From Sialis fuliginosa (lineage: Eukaryota; Arthropoda; Insecta; Megaloptera; Sialidae), in assembly GCA_961205875.1 (NCBI GenBank), contig OY540810.1, positions 28,024,001-28,088,000 on the forward strand: DNA of 64,000 nucleotides, written 5' to 3'. The notes beneath the pieces are model-generated. The model worked only from the letters and a program-made list of their open reading frames with translations. It was not told the origin of the DNA and made no database searches. Within the stretch, counting starts at the first letter, position 1. Every line of letters starts with the position of its first letter. The position numbers were made by a program, and so were the translations under genes. Shown here piece by piece: positions 10,996 through 23,394 of this stretch.

Positions 10996-12899
10996 CCGTA
11001 TTGGTTCTATACTAGTCATATACAAATAGTAAATATATTAATAAAATGTTTTTTTTAGTATTTCGTATCAAATTTGGAAAAATTACACTTATGGAATCAA
11101 CACTGTGTCTGTCTCTCACGACCTTCTTGTTACTGAATGGTTTGACCTAGAGAACAGAGTTGGGAAAATTCTAGTACGTAGACCAATCAAATTAGATTTT
11201 TATGGTAAATGGAATTAATATTCGCCTGGATTATTTTAGCGTCAATCGATGGCAAATAATGCACTTAATAAAATAGGCCCACGGAATATACACAAAAAAT
11301 AATAAAAAAATTGAGTACCAGTTATGCTTAAATCGTCGATGCAGTTTACAGATAAAAAAATTTCCTATAAGAATGGTGCTACTCCGGTTTATACCTAAAA
11401 CTAATAGTTTAGGAGTGAGAGTCGTTCAAAACTCGAGACCAAAATGTAGTTTTTTGAAAATGTCGCAATTTACATCGGCTTTCTATAAAATTTAATATCG
11501 GAATTCAACAGTTAGTAAAAATTACCAAAAATTTCACGATTTAACTAGACACTATTGGGAAACTACTCACGAGTTTAAAACTTATTTACTGTTTTGCATG
11601 TTAATTCTTTCATAATCTATTAATCGCCGAATAAAACAAAAATATTTGTTTTAAATATATTTGTATCTTCTACAAATTCTACCTCTTGATATTAAATCGT
11701 AACTGCAACTGTATACATACAGTTTTTAAATAAAAACAAATGGCACCTTAGGTCAAATTAAAATTTTATTAAAATAAAGATATAGCTGGATATAGCAATT
11801 TTCTCAGTTTAAAATACTACACAGCTATCTTCATTTTAATTGACGAACATTCACGCACTGATAATCAAAATGCACCAAAAAAAAATTAGAAAATATCCCA
11901 AGATAATATTGGGAAAATATTAAAATTTTATATAGTGTAATAGAACAAAATCTCATACATATATTATCAAATTCAATTGTTTGTCAAAGATATTTAACAT
12001 ATTTATTTGATAGTGTAATAGCCGCCTAAATGATAGATCAATAATAGACCTATGATGTGTTATAAAAATGTATATATAGTACGTTTAGAGTCATTTATTG
12101 TCTAATAGACGAACTATTAAATATATCTAGTGATTTTCAACTTTGCTCAAATTAACGTAGTTCTATGTGATTGTGGTACAATTCCCTTTGTGCCACTAGA
12201 ATATTTTTAAATGTCTTGTACCTGTTCCAGTATTTATATTTATTTTTCTGTCTAATTTTGTTGTTTTTTTAATTAATGTGTAATATTTGCGGTATTTATA
12301 AAAAAAACAATTTTCGATTTATAAATACTTGATATTATTTTCTGCAATATTAAAAATTGTGTATAATACACACCGTGCATTTTTTTGCGTGAGTAGTTAA
12401 AAGTTGATAGTTGATGCACAAAAAAAAGTGAATTCACCCAGTACACAAATAATTTAACTAATTAAATGAGAGTAAACTGTAACAACAACTCATCTCAAAA
12501 GCAATATACCAGGATCCCCACACATAGAACATGTGTTTGCGTGGACCCGAACCAAAATTGAACACAACTCACGTAACTATTATATAGCATGTATAATTTT
12601 ATCTACCGTCAGTCCCTACATAAATAAAGGTAAGTCAAACAGTGGAAGTTGCGCGGCTCGCAAGGATTGTCCTGCAGTCGAGCATCTCGGCTATAACGGA
12701 GTGTAAACACAGTCCTACCAACTTTACGTCGCTCGCTTATATGCAAACGTTACAATATTAAATGTGTTTGGTTAGCTTTACAGGTCTAATATTAAACCAA
12801 GACCATATATGTTAATTCTATGCTCGCGTCTTATGATATAATTCATGTAAAGATGTGCATCAACACGTCAACACTGTACGTTTTTGTGTGAAAAATATA
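10996..12899. other. Long AT-rich non-genic stretch
   Basis: No TIR pair or exon recognised. At 12600-12740 lies a mildly GC-rich patch ('agttgcgcggctcgcaagga', 'cgagcatctcggctataacg') preceded by a good splice-donor-like word AAAGGTAAGT at about 12628. There is no supporting open frame. Confidence 0.35.
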
Positions 12900-13345
12900 A
12901 TAAGAATTCGGTAATTTTTGACTCAATTTTTGACTCAATTTTTTGGGATATGAACTGTTTTCTTACATGATGAATAAAAGCTATGGGATCAGTTCCTATT
13001 TCATATATCTCACTTGATCTTTCCATTTCACGCACTCGTTCCATGTATGCCCCCTAAATTCTTGTCACACGTACAACTCATGAACTACTGAACAGATTTT
13101 AATTAAACTTCGTTTGTTAGTTAGATCTGGATAGTAGATGATCCCATAAAAAAATCATCAAAATCGAGTAGAATTGGAGATGGTATCGCAAAATGTTTTT
13201 TTAATATCTCAAGATGGACGCATGTTACATAAAAATTGCATGAAATCTTTTTTGTTGAGCATTAAAAATAGACAAGCATGTTAGTTATATGCTTTTAGTA
13301 AAATTCTTCGAAAATGATCTCCTTATGCAAAAGTTAGCATGTGGA
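12900..13345 (+). repeat. Dispersed repeat K, diverged copy
   Basis: Follows the order of K1 with many changes: 'cttgatctttccatttcacg', 'cttgtcacacgtacaactca', 'gaactactgaacagatttta', then a 'tctcaagatggacgcatgtt' block. The 5' 'cttcctcg' start is not recognisable. Confidence 0.6.
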
Positions 13346-13465
13346 AGCACAATAACTTCAATTGTATAAAATTAATTATAAAAATGCAGGGTATCAAAGT
13401 ATTTATCTTGTAACGATATTTCAGAAAAAATACATCAAAATTATGTCTCGTGTTATTATACCTAA

Positions 13466-13728
13466 AGGTCAATCCAGATTATCGAGCCGGTCCGGTCTCG
13501 GTTCAGTCTCGCTCCAATCAAATCTTATGATATTTACATATCGGTACAATCCATGTCAGGTTCGATCACATTTCAGTAAAATATTATTTGCACTATGCTG
13601 TATCGGAGCGAGATTGGATCGAGACCTGACCGATACTTATAGTGTAAATTATTTCATTGTTTATTATTTATTTATATTTGATTGGAGCGAGACCGAATCG
13701 AGATCGGCTCGATAGTCTGGATGGACAC
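13466..13728 (-). mobile_element. PIF/Harbinger-like MITE, copy C1 (TAA duplication)
   Basis: A 263-bp element with inverted ends of more than 50 bp. The left end contains 'aatccagattatcgagccgg' and 'tcagtctcgctccaatcaaa'; the right end is its inverted equivalent ('tttgattggagcgagaccga', 'ggctcgatagtctggatgga'). A 3-bp TAA lies at both edges (13463-13465, 13729-13731), matching the TWA target preference known for PIF/Harbinger. Related copies are C2 (55215-56346) and C3 (56965-57171). The 117-codon ORF that runs through it is a by-product of the GC-rich TIRs. C1 is also the unoccupied counterpart of the D insertion site in C2. Confidence 0.8.
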
Positions 13729-13731
13729 TAA

Positions 13732-15892
13732 ATATTTTTATTCTATATTATGTGCTGTACACAGAGACGAGATTGTCTTAAATTCGGACGAAATAAGACT
13801 GTGATGAGATGGATCTAATTTTTATGAGACGAGACGATACTTTCGTTTTGCCTCATCTCGTGTGCAATCCTACTATATTTTCACTTAGCTATTAATCATT
13901 TTCTGCCCTTTGTAATCTTGAGCCTGAAGCTATTGTTCCACGGTAGCTATACTACTGATCCCATGATTCATACATAATTTTCTAGAATTTTGTTAATCAA
14001 GACATTGTTTTTATCACCTTTTTCTTTTTTGAAATAAATTGCATTTGTTTCTGAATGGCGCATGTAGTAACACAAAAAAATTATCACTAACAGTAAGAAA
14101 ATTTCAAATGAAAGATAGGGTAGATTATAACAAAAAACGTACCTCATACTATGTACTTTTCGTACATTTAAAAGGTCGCAAGTCAATTTCTTTTCATTGC
14201 GATTTTTTGTTTTGTGCATTGTCAACTGTGTTTCGTATATTTAAATTCCCGGCCAAGTCTGACTAATTTAACTAACTTTTGTTAAAAATACATTCGTCTG
14301 AATTTTTAATTATGTGACTTTTTCTATGTCTTGTGAAATAAAGCTTTTTCTTAAAGATAAATGTTTATATATTTTAAATGATGCTGCATTAAACATTTAA
14401 TATTATTAATTACATGTGTTGGCACTTTTATATTTTTTAAACATACATAAAGTTGTGTACTATATAATAAAGTAAAATAGTCGTGAGAAAATTCGAACTC
14501 AAGCGTTTTGAGGATCCTCGATTTTAATTTTTTACAAGTTACATAAATCTAGATATTCAATATAATTTAGACAGAAACAGATTTAATTTCCAGTTAAAAT
14601 TTTATGTAGGTATTTTAAAAAATTGATTTGATTCAACAAAAAATGTATTTCGATATCTTAAGAACAGTTAATTATAAAAAAAAGTTAGAACACATTTTTA
14701 TAATAATTATCTCTAAAACTTTTACTTAAGAGGATATTCTATTTCTCATTTTTTTTCAATAACTACTGCATATAACAATGGAAGAAAGTTTTTCTCGATG
14801 GCGCAGGCGATTTGTTCCCTCCAGGACATCTGAAATAAAATATATTTTTAATCTGTATGTGTACCGTTATCGCCCGTACTTCAATTATTAATTTTCATCG
14901 AAAATTAACAAAATGGCAGCGATTGTAGGTTTTTTCACACCGTTAATGGGTTAAAAACAATAATTAAAATGACAGTTTTTAAAAAATCAGAAGAATTATA
15001 AAGAAAATATAAATTATAGATATTCTCTACAACTATTATACCCAACATTTTTTCTACTATGCACTGTTTCAAAAATAATTAGAATATTTAAAAAAATAAC
15101 AAAAATAAAACTGTTTTTAAAAGTTGGAGGTGCACAGCTATAATATTATGACGTAGTACAATAATATTAAATTAAACATTTCATGTTTGTATTTTTATTA
15201 GGGCTCATACATGGTGCAGGAACCCTCAAAAAGTACAATTCTATTAAAATTTCGATTTCGAATTTTGTCATGATTAACTACACCTACTTTATTATTATAT
15301 TAGTAAATTTTATGTATGTATAAAAAGATACAAAATACAGTTAAAAGTTATAAACAAAGATGGCTGTACGTTATTGTATTACAAGAGCCAATATAGTAGG
15401 TAGGTACATACCTACTTTTGGTACGACTTACTTACATGGAGAACTCGCGAAGTAAACAAAGAACAACTAATTGCATGGAGCGAACTAAAATAATACTGAT
15501 GTTATATGCATGCTGATTGAAAAGTTTATAATTGAACTACTCAAAGTACACTTGAAGAAGTACTTTTAAAATACAGTTTAACATGATTTTCATATATGAC
15601 AATTGTATACACAGTGGGGTGTTATACATTTATCCATTCTAATTTAAATGTTTTTAACTTGTTCCCATTTACTTAAACCGATCATTGTTTAAATTATTAT
15701 TTAAATAATGGGTTTTGTTTTGTTTCATAAGCTTTCTACTAGAAACCTTTATTTTTTATTATGCGTATAAAATAAAGAATATTAAATATTTATAATACAT
15801 TTTGTGGAAGTTTTTAACTTTACCCCAACTTTTTATAGAAATATCAACTCAAATACATTTAAAATTTATAACTTAATATATTAAATTGTGTC
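13732..15892. other. Long AT-rich non-genic stretch
   Basis: Holds a 'gcaggaaccctcaaaaagta' fragment of repeat N at about 15215-15240 and many short polypyrimidine runs. Overlapping ORFs on both strands at 13968-14266 have no domain and are judged accidental. No TIR pair found. Confidence 0.4.
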
Positions 15893-16600
15893 ACGATTCA
15901 AAAAATGTTGAAAAAGTTTCAGTCTTCTATTTTAAAAATTGGTCATTACCAGAGGGGGTGTTTTTTCGATTTTTCAAAAACCTGATAACTAGAGCGTCTT
16001 AAGCTTTTTCTAAAAATCTAGATTTCTGATGAATGCATTCTTTGTACTCATATTTAAAGATGGATAAATTAAACTTGTGATTCAACGTTGACAGCTGTAT
16101 GGATCATAGGGTCATTCTATCAAGAGAAAATTTGTTTTATATTTTTTTTTCTATAATTTCTGGATAATTTGGCAGAAAAACGTTTGGCAATGAAAATATT
16201 TATCTTAAAATAAAACATTTCAGTCCTTAAATTAAAATTTCAAAAAATGGGTCACATCAGTTAGAAATTGGTATGGAATTATCTTTTTTAGTTTAGGAAT
16301 CAAAATTTTTTATATCAAGATTTCATTGTCAAACGTTTTTCTGACAAAATTATTCAGAAATTATAGAACAAATAAATTAAATAAATTTTCCCTTGATACA
16401 GCAGTCAACATTGAATCACAAGTTTAATTTATCCATCTAAATATGAGATATGAGTACCAGGAATGCATTCGTGAGAATTCTAGATTTTTAGAAAGAGCAT
16501 ATGACGCTCTAGTATTCAGGTCTTTGAAAAATGGTAATGGTCAATTTTTAAGATAGAAGGTTGAAACTTTTTCCACATATTTTTGAATTATTTGGAGCTG
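15893..16600. repeat. Long foldback (inverted repeat), arms ~340 bp, tiny loop
   Basis: The left arm (about 15893-16245) and right arm (about 16265-16600) are reverse complements of each other along almost their whole length, roughly 80 per cent by eye. Diagnostic pairs are 'gataaattaaacttgtgatt' at 16063 against its complement near 16410-16430, and 'gcagaaaaacgtttggcaat' at 16171 against the complement near 16325-16345. The spacer is about 20 bp. A transcript would fold into a long imperfect hairpin. It may be a long-TIR transposon; no target-site duplication was resolved. Confidence 0.85.
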
Positions 16601-17525
16601 ATTTGGTGGGGGGGGGGGCAGTCAAAATTCATTTCAACCCTATCTAAGGACCACCCTACTGTATATGCTAATCAATATTATTTAAATATAATTATTTAAT
16701 ATTTCCGTATAATAACAAAAGATAAAAGAGTAAACATATGCTATATCCTTGCATATTCTCATCTGCTTACAACTAAATTTATAAAACTATGTAAAAAAGG
16801 GAGTGTATACGATCTAGCCGAGTACTATACGGTATTTTTATCTGAATTTCTATACGACTAACCAAAGTTTCGCTACCAATAATAATAAAAGCAAATTCAG
16901 TAGTTTTATCACTGCAAGCACAGTGCACATTGGATATTTATTAAATTTTTCACAGAAAATGCATATATACGCTTTATCTTGTTTATATAATATAAAATAG
17001 AAAACATATTACTGTATTCTTTGCATACTTTAGCTGTAAAGTAGTCAACGGTACACAGAAAAGGTTGCAATATTTACCAACATCTTGTTGTTCAGAAAAA
17101 TGTAAAGGAGTAAAGTTTTCATTGAAGGTAAAGAATGTACGAGGGTTTTATATTTGCACAATTTATGTAGTTGTTAAAAAACTTGAAGTAATTCAAATGA
17201 TTAATTTTATTAGTAGGTATAGTAAGTATATGATATTATTTTTTTGATGTAATCATAAGGTTTATGGAGCATGGATATAACTTGCGATAAACATTTTTCA
17301 TTAGCATGAGAGCTTATTTATAATGTAATCCTATATGGTATATTTTTTTATCAAATACGTATGTTATAAACCGTATGCTTAAACTATTAAGCTTGATTCT
17401 GTTGGATTTATATTTTTAACGGAGTAAAAACTTTATAAAAATCACTTAAAGTATTTTTGTTTTGTAGAATACAACGATAGACCTTCTTAATTTGATATGT
17501 AAACAATAAACATCTGCAGGATTTA
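16601..17525. other. AT-rich non-genic stretch with poly-G run
   Basis: A run of about 11-12 G lies at about 16607-16619. The 60-codon ORF at 17065-17247 has no recognisable domain. Nothing else supportable. Confidence 0.4.
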
Positions 17526-17880
17526 GGAACGTCTATATAAATCACGTTACTCCTTTAGGGAGAGAAAGGTACAGTTATATTGTTTACAAGGTGTTACATG
17601 TGGAATGAGGGGTCATATTATATATTTATATATTATATTATATTATATTATATTGTATATAATATAATAATATTATATTATTTATAATATAATAATATTA
17701 AAAATTTTAATAAATGTTTTTTTTATTCCTGATGCACCTGTAATTTATTATTCCATATCAATATATTATTATATAGGGAAAGGGTAGTGCGTTATGTAAC
17801 AAGGCAGGGGGAGCGTTTACTAATATTGCCTTCATGAGGTAACGTGGGGAACAATACGTTACATGATTTACGGACGTTAC
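17526..17880. mobile_element. MITE of the 'acgtccataaatcacgtaac' type, copy O1
   Basis: The left end GGAACGTCTATATAAATCAC and the right end, whose complement is GTAACGTCCGTAAATCATG, are imperfect inverted repeats that continue into further matches ('gttactcc' against 'gtaacgta'). The centre at 17610-17700 is an almost pure TATAT/AATAT palindrome-like run. Sequence of this kind ('cgtccataaattacgt') is common in arthropod genomes. The solo end at 31901 belongs to the same type. Target-site duplication not clear. Confidence 0.55.
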
Positions 17881-18309
17881 TATATCTCACAATCAGTAAT
17901 GGCATTAACTACATAAAATTTATTAAATAGTACATTTATTACGGATAATTTTAAAGTGTGAAATAAATGTGAACAGATGTTTACAAAATCACAGCAGAGC
18001 GACCGTTTTTTTACGTTTTTTGAACATATAATAGAACAAGATAAGTAACATTTGCACATTTATATAGAATTATTGGACATATTTCTTAGTGTATACATTA
18101 TTTATGTCAAAAGTTTAAAGGAATTATAAAAATTCCGTACTTTATTTATTAAATGAACAGTGCTTCTTTGTATTAAATTCACAAAAGGTAGTTTATTATT
18201 GAACAATTTAAATAAAAACCAATAAAGTAGTGTTTAAATAAATTATCTTTAGTATATTTTTATTTTTTTAAACTTGAAAGTAAATATCAATTTAGAAAAG
18301 AAAACACAA

Positions 18310-18672
18310 TATTTTAAAGCAAATTAAGATAAATCTTTGTAAGGAAATATTTTACAATAAACGTTGGAAATTAAATGCGTTACAAAAAAGATTCTATAAA
18401 ATTTCATGTTACATATATCGTTCTTGAGATATCTTGAAATATTAATATTTTGGGATGTCAAACCTCCCCCTTACTCACGATTTTGATAATTTTGAAATGG
18501 GACGCTCCTCAAAATTCAACCAAGTTTCATTAATAGCGGTTCAGTGGTTCATGAGTTATGCGTGTGACAAGGATTGTGAAAAGTGTTTGTCTTTTTGAAC
18601 ATTTTTTTTGTCTCATTCTAAAACGATCACAAAGCTTCTCGTATCTTCGATATTGCGAGGAAGCAAAAGGTT
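18310..18672 (-). repeat. Dispersed repeat K, reversed shorter copy K3
   Basis: Reverse complement of the first part of K1: 'tcatgagttatgcgtgtgac', 'aaagcttctcgtatcttcga' and the terminal 'ttgcgaggaagcaaaa'. It lacks the TCCG-rich run and the last third of K1. It ends 16 bp before the pogo element. Confidence 0.75.
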
Positions 18673-18688
18673 TGTTAAGTGGTGAATA

Positions 18689-20820
18689 GGAGAAAAGGTA
18701 CAATTATTGGCCACTGATAATGATTGGCCACTTTTAAGATTTTGGGCTTAAAATAAGAAATATGGTAACTTAATAAAATCGAAATGCTTACTAAAATGTT
18801 ACTTTATTGTGATTGTTTGAGAACATATTTTTGAGCATGCACATAACATTTTCAACAATAATTACATTACTTTGATTTTAAATTTGAACGTATTGTTATT
18901 TTGACATTTTCTTATGGAAAACATAAGGGAGAATGAGTAGATAAAAATAAAATTTGTGTGAATAATTTGTAATATTTAAAAACAGTTGTTAGTTTATGTT
19001 GAAGATAATTGCTAAATGTAAGTGTTTCAGATAGTAATTGTTAATTATTTTTAAAATATTATTTTTAAACTCTACTGGTTCTAATGATTGGCCGCTGGTG
19101 GTTAATCATTGTAATTTAAATATAATTATATTTTGATTTATTTTTACTCTTATAATATTCAATAGAGTTAATTATACTTATATTATGAACGATTTCTCTC
19201 TATTGTTATTTTATACAATTGTTGGCCATGGTATAATACTGGCCAATAATTGAAATAATTGGACGGCCAATGATTGTCATGATCGATTAGTAATTATGAA
19301 ACATAATATAATTATTTATATATAATTATAATTATTTATATTAGTGAATTATGATCCAAGAGATAAAAGCACTGAATGAAATACAAACAAGTAGTGTAAA
19401 ACTATCGCTTCATATGATATCTAAAATATATGGTGTACCACATTCTACACTACAGTTTAAACTATTTAAAGTCTATCGAACATAAAACTTATTTAACTAC
19501 TCAGGAGAAGGATATTTTAGTAGCGTGGATTATTAAGTCAGCAAAAAAAAGGATTTTTTCGGAAGAAGTGCAATATTTTATAATTATTGCAAAAATTTAT
19601 AATTGATTCAACAAGATATAATCCATTTCAAAACAATAAACCTGGAGATGATAAAAATGATACTCATGTTAATTACTTATCGGACGAAAGGTACCTATTT
19701 ACCATTTACAAAATTTTGTGAAATAGTAGGAACAAATGATATTCAAAATTAAAGACATTAAATGAAAAAAACCATATACGTGAAGTTTGGAATGGTTTAA
19801 AAAAATGTTACTGAAAGAATAAATGATGAAAACAGCTGAAGAACAGATAAATTTAGATATAGAAAAAAATTTATAAGAGAACATTACATTGATGTAATTT
19901 ATGAAAATACAAACAAAGAAAATGATAAAATTACAATTGTCAGTTTTATTTTAGTAGATATAATAAACAAAATAGTTGAAAATTAACATTCGGAAATAAA
20001 TATAGCTGAAGTACTAAATTGGCCTAAATCATCATTTGTCATTACATCAATGGAATGTCGAAATATCTTGGAAGAAAAAAAAGTAAAAAAAGAAAAAGAA
20101 CTAATTTTAAAACTTGAAAAAAGAAGCAGAGAGCAAAAAGCCAGCGAAAAAGAAAATATTAAAATAATTAAGGAAAATAAAAAAATGAGTAAAATGTAAC
20201 AGAAAAAATAACTGAAACAAAATCAAATAAAAGTACTGCCTCTCAAAAACCCAAATCTGTTAAGAAACAGAAATTGACAACTACAAATAAATGCAAAATT
20301 TGTCAATTAATTGTTACTTTTATTGATTTTACAACAGGGATTAGGAGATTACATTATGAAAATTGTAAGATTATCTACCACAGCACATGTATATATATCA
20401 AAAAAGCATCAAATTCATATACCAAATGACTTCGATGATATGTTTATTTGTCATAAATGCTACAAAGAAGATGACACCAGTGAATAATGTTTCTTTTATG
20501 AAATTTTCCATTAAAAATATTGGCTAATTATTATCATTTACTATATGTTAATCATTATCACTATGGCCAATAAATGTAAAAAATACTATGCCAATTATTA
20601 AAAAAATGGCTAATCAATATACTTTTTTGAGACTTTTACTATTTTATGCAAGTATTCGTTTTCCCTTATACTTATAGTTGTAATACATATACCATTAATA
20701 AAGGACTAAATTATGAACATATTACTGTATTTTTATTCCATTTATCACTTATATTAAAGGAATAACGATTGTTTCTTTCAAGTTTTTTTCTTAAGTGGCC
20801 AATAAATATACCTTTTCCCC
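18689..20820 (+). mobile_element. pogo-like DNA transposon, decayed
   Basis: A 2132-bp element. The left end GGAGAAAAGGTACAATTATT and the complement of the right end, GGGGAAAAGGTATATTTATT, both continue into GGCCACTT-like sequence, so the TIRs are about 30 bp. TA dinucleotides flank both ends (18687-18688, 20821-20822), as in the pogo/Tc1/mariner group. The words TGGCCA, GGCCAAT and close relatives are scattered through both subterminal regions (about 18700-19280 and 20520-20620), in both orientations. The interior encodes a broken transposase (19351-20487) with pogo-family features. The element is inactive as it stands. Confidence 0.85.
19351..20487 (+). pseudogene. pogo/Tigger-type transposase, frameshifted and lacking the catalytic core
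   Basis: Pogo-family transposases bind their TIRs through two helix-turn-helix domains and cut with a DDE nuclease. Segment 1 (19351-19485) starts MIQEIKALNE and carries ISKIYGVPHSTLQFKL, the psq-type HTH pattern. One frame shift later, segment 2 (19487-19603) has LTTQEKDILVAWIIKSAKKR, matching the CENP-B-type second HTH. A segment at 19987-20199 has NWPKSSFVI followed by a Lys/Glu-rich helix. The C-terminus (about 20290-20487) has CKIC, then C-x4-H-x3-C-like spacing (NCKIIYHSTC) and FICHKC, a PHD-like zinc ribbon seen at the end of some pogo-like proteins. Only about 380 bp separate the second HTH from the C-terminal part, so most of the DDE domain is gone; multiple stops and shifts are present. 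Confidence 0.8.
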
Positions 20821-21520
20821 TACATACGTCACAATCTAGCCCCCCCCCCAAAAAAAAAAAATAAAAATAATAATACATTTTCGCAGAGCATTGTATAGTT
20901 AATAGATTCTAAACCAACATCAAAGATAAAGAAATAAAAGCAATACGTCAAAATAAATTTTCATGAAAAAGTTTTGATGAAAAAGAAATGTATCAGGTCA
21001 TAAAATGCATAACAACAATAACAGCATCAGTCGTCGCGACAATGGCTACAAAACACTTAAGAGAAAAATATCTGATTTGTTGTAAAATAAAAATACTAAA
21101 ACCATCATTCTGAATTCTTCTTTGAAAAGAGGTAAAGCTCTTCACTCCCCCTTTTAAATTTATCTCGCACCCACGGACAATGTGGATTTCCTTACGAGAA
21201 AACGCTGCTTTTCTTTTAGCTACAGCTTTTGTTTTGCAAATAATTAGTTTATTTATGGGTACAAATTGGATAAGTTAGCGTTTGTAGAAGATTTTGCGGA
21301 GTTTTAAATGTTTAATTAAATATTTCACCGGCTCCTAAGACCACTAGCTCTCTCTCCTTCTCTGTGTTTCTCTTTATCTTGTTAATTAACGACGATTCCT
21401 GCAGTTGTTTACAGATGAACGCAAATCAATAAGTTTTGATTACTTGAAACTTGATATTATTGATTTTTTTTTGCGGGATTTTGTCGATGATTCTCCAAAA
21501 ATTTAATCATATATGTTTTT
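20821..21520. other. AT-rich non-genic stretch
   Basis: Has a poly-C then poly-A run at about 20839-20861. Nothing else supportable before repeat K2. Confidence 0.4.
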
Positions 21521-22331
21521 TTTTGCTTCCTCGCCTTATCGAAGATACGAGAAGCTTTGTGATCGTTTTAAAATGAGAAAAACAATTTTGGTTTTCGGAT
21601 TTCAAAATTTGAACTTAATCTTTCCGTTTCAGGTCAAGACAAATACTTTTCGTTTCGTGTCTGTCTATGTGCCTGTTTGTCTCTATGTCTCCTGAATCCT
21701 TATCACACGCTTAACTCATGAACCACTGAACCGATATTAATGAAACTTGGTTGGTTGATTGGGTATGACTTGAGGACGGCCTCATTTCAAAATCATGTAT
21801 AAGGGGGAGGGATTACATCCCAAAATATTTATTTTTTCAAGATATCTCAAGAACGACACATGTTACGTGAAAATTGTATAGACTCTTTTTTGCAGAGAGC
21901 ATTTAATTTCCTATAATATAGATTTCAATCTCCACAACGTTCGTTCTAAAATATTCCCTTACAAAGATGTATCTCAATTTACTGTTGTTTTACGTTGTTT
22001 TTTAAATAACTGATTATTTTGACATATAAATTTTTTTTACATTTTAAATATCATGTTGACGTTTGCATTACAGAAAAATTTAGATTTAGATTGAAATTGT
22101 AAAAAAAATTGAAAAATACGAATACATAATCATACGCGCATTTAAAGAAAAATTCGAATAAATATTTTATAATAAAATTGTATAAAAATTTAATGGTTTC
22201 CCAATGGCAGGCAGTTCATCGGAATACTTTATCGGTGTTTATTAATATTGTTCGATAATTAATTACCTTTGGTGAAATTAGCAGGAGGAATCACTATGCA
22301 TTTACTTGGCAGATGTTTTTTTATTTCATCC
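21521..22331 (+). repeat. Dispersed repeat K, copy K2
   Basis: Same order as K1: 'tttgcttcctcgccttatcg', 'agatacgagaagctttgtga', 'cttatcacacgcttaactca', 'gaaccactgaaccgatatta', and the end 'acttggcagatgttttttta'. It lacks the expanded 20-bp tandem of K1. The ORF at 21513-21695 is a reading through it. Confidence 0.75.
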
Positions 22332-23340
22332 CATATGCAACCTAATCTAATATATATTTTATCTTACTTATTATAATTATAAATAAAAATATTAATAAAA
22401 AAATTTAAATACTGAAATAAAAATTCAGTGTACAAACACATTTTTATTTTTACATATTTATTTGACCATTTTGGTCTCAACCAAACAAAAAAACTTTTAC
22501 AGATTATAGAATTGTGTTACATATACTATCTATGATTTTGGTTTATGTAGAAACATAAGAAAGGAAAAATATATGACTCATGACACACTACCTAACATTG
22601 AAGCCAGTGTGCTCCGTAAAGTCAGCGGCGTATCATTCGGGTCTTAAAATAAATATAAATTATTTTGAATTATTAAATTAATTACAAAATATATTTTTTA
22701 TATTTTCTTTAAAATTTATCATCATGTGTCTAATAGACCAAATTCAATTATAATTTTAAGCACACAAATGCCATCGTTTTGTACCACAGTTTCTTGTAAT
22801 GAGCTAGATGGCTTGTTATCCATAAACTTTCCTAATCTAAGTTAGAAACTAAATTGCTCAAATCCATAGGCACTATGTATAACACAGCTATCAATCGTTC
22901 TAGGAACACATTTTCTTTTATAATTGAAACCAAATTATCTATAACACCAGTTAGAAAAGACGATGATTATATTTTTAGACCATATGCATTACTTTTCCTT
23001 CACCGGACAAATTAAAAATAAACTTAATAAATAAATAAAAGAACAATATCATACATATATACTCGTATATGCATATAGACAACAAAATATGTACATAGAT
23101 ATAAAGAAACAGAGCGAAAGAAGAGCTAATGCAAGTTAACATATATTCATGTTTATAAAAGATATTTACGTCATATTTGGAAGTTCGAAGTAAAATTTAT
23201 GTCGGCGTCCCAATCGATAATCTAGTAATATGTATTGTAGATGTGTACAGCCAGCAGCACAGAATATGGCATTTTAATGGATATGGGCAAATATACGTGT
23301 ACACATAAGTATATAAGTACTGAAACAAGCAGTGACTTGC
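22332..23340. other. AT-rich non-genic stretch
   Basis: No repeat partner, TIR pair or exon recognised. TATG-rich simple sequence occurs at about 23050-23100. Confidence 0.4.
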
Positions 23341-23349
23341 TAATGAGGA

Positions 23350-23394
23350 TGACGTCATCGTAGCGTATAAATCACTAATAACTCAATTTCATTA
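23350..23394 (+). promoter_or_regulatory. Candidate core promoter: CRE, TATA box, initiator-like word
   Basis: A palindromic TGACGTCA (23350-23357) is followed by GTATAAATC (TATA word at 23366-23372) and a TTCATTA initiator-like word about 25 bp further on. Spacing is close to that of an arthropod TATA promoter, though slightly short. No ORF follows, so any transcript would be non-coding or spliced to exons outside recognition. A (GTT)5 run lies just downstream at about 23415. Confidence 0.25.

Noticed and set aside
13362..13715. 117-codon plus-strand ORF
   Set aside because: Most of it lies in MITE C1, whose GC-rich inverted ends lack stop codons by composition.
14475..14520. 'ttcgaactcaagcg' as a tRNA T-arm
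   Set aside because: No anticodon stem, acceptor stem or A/B box arrangement around it; no tRNA found anywhere in the window.
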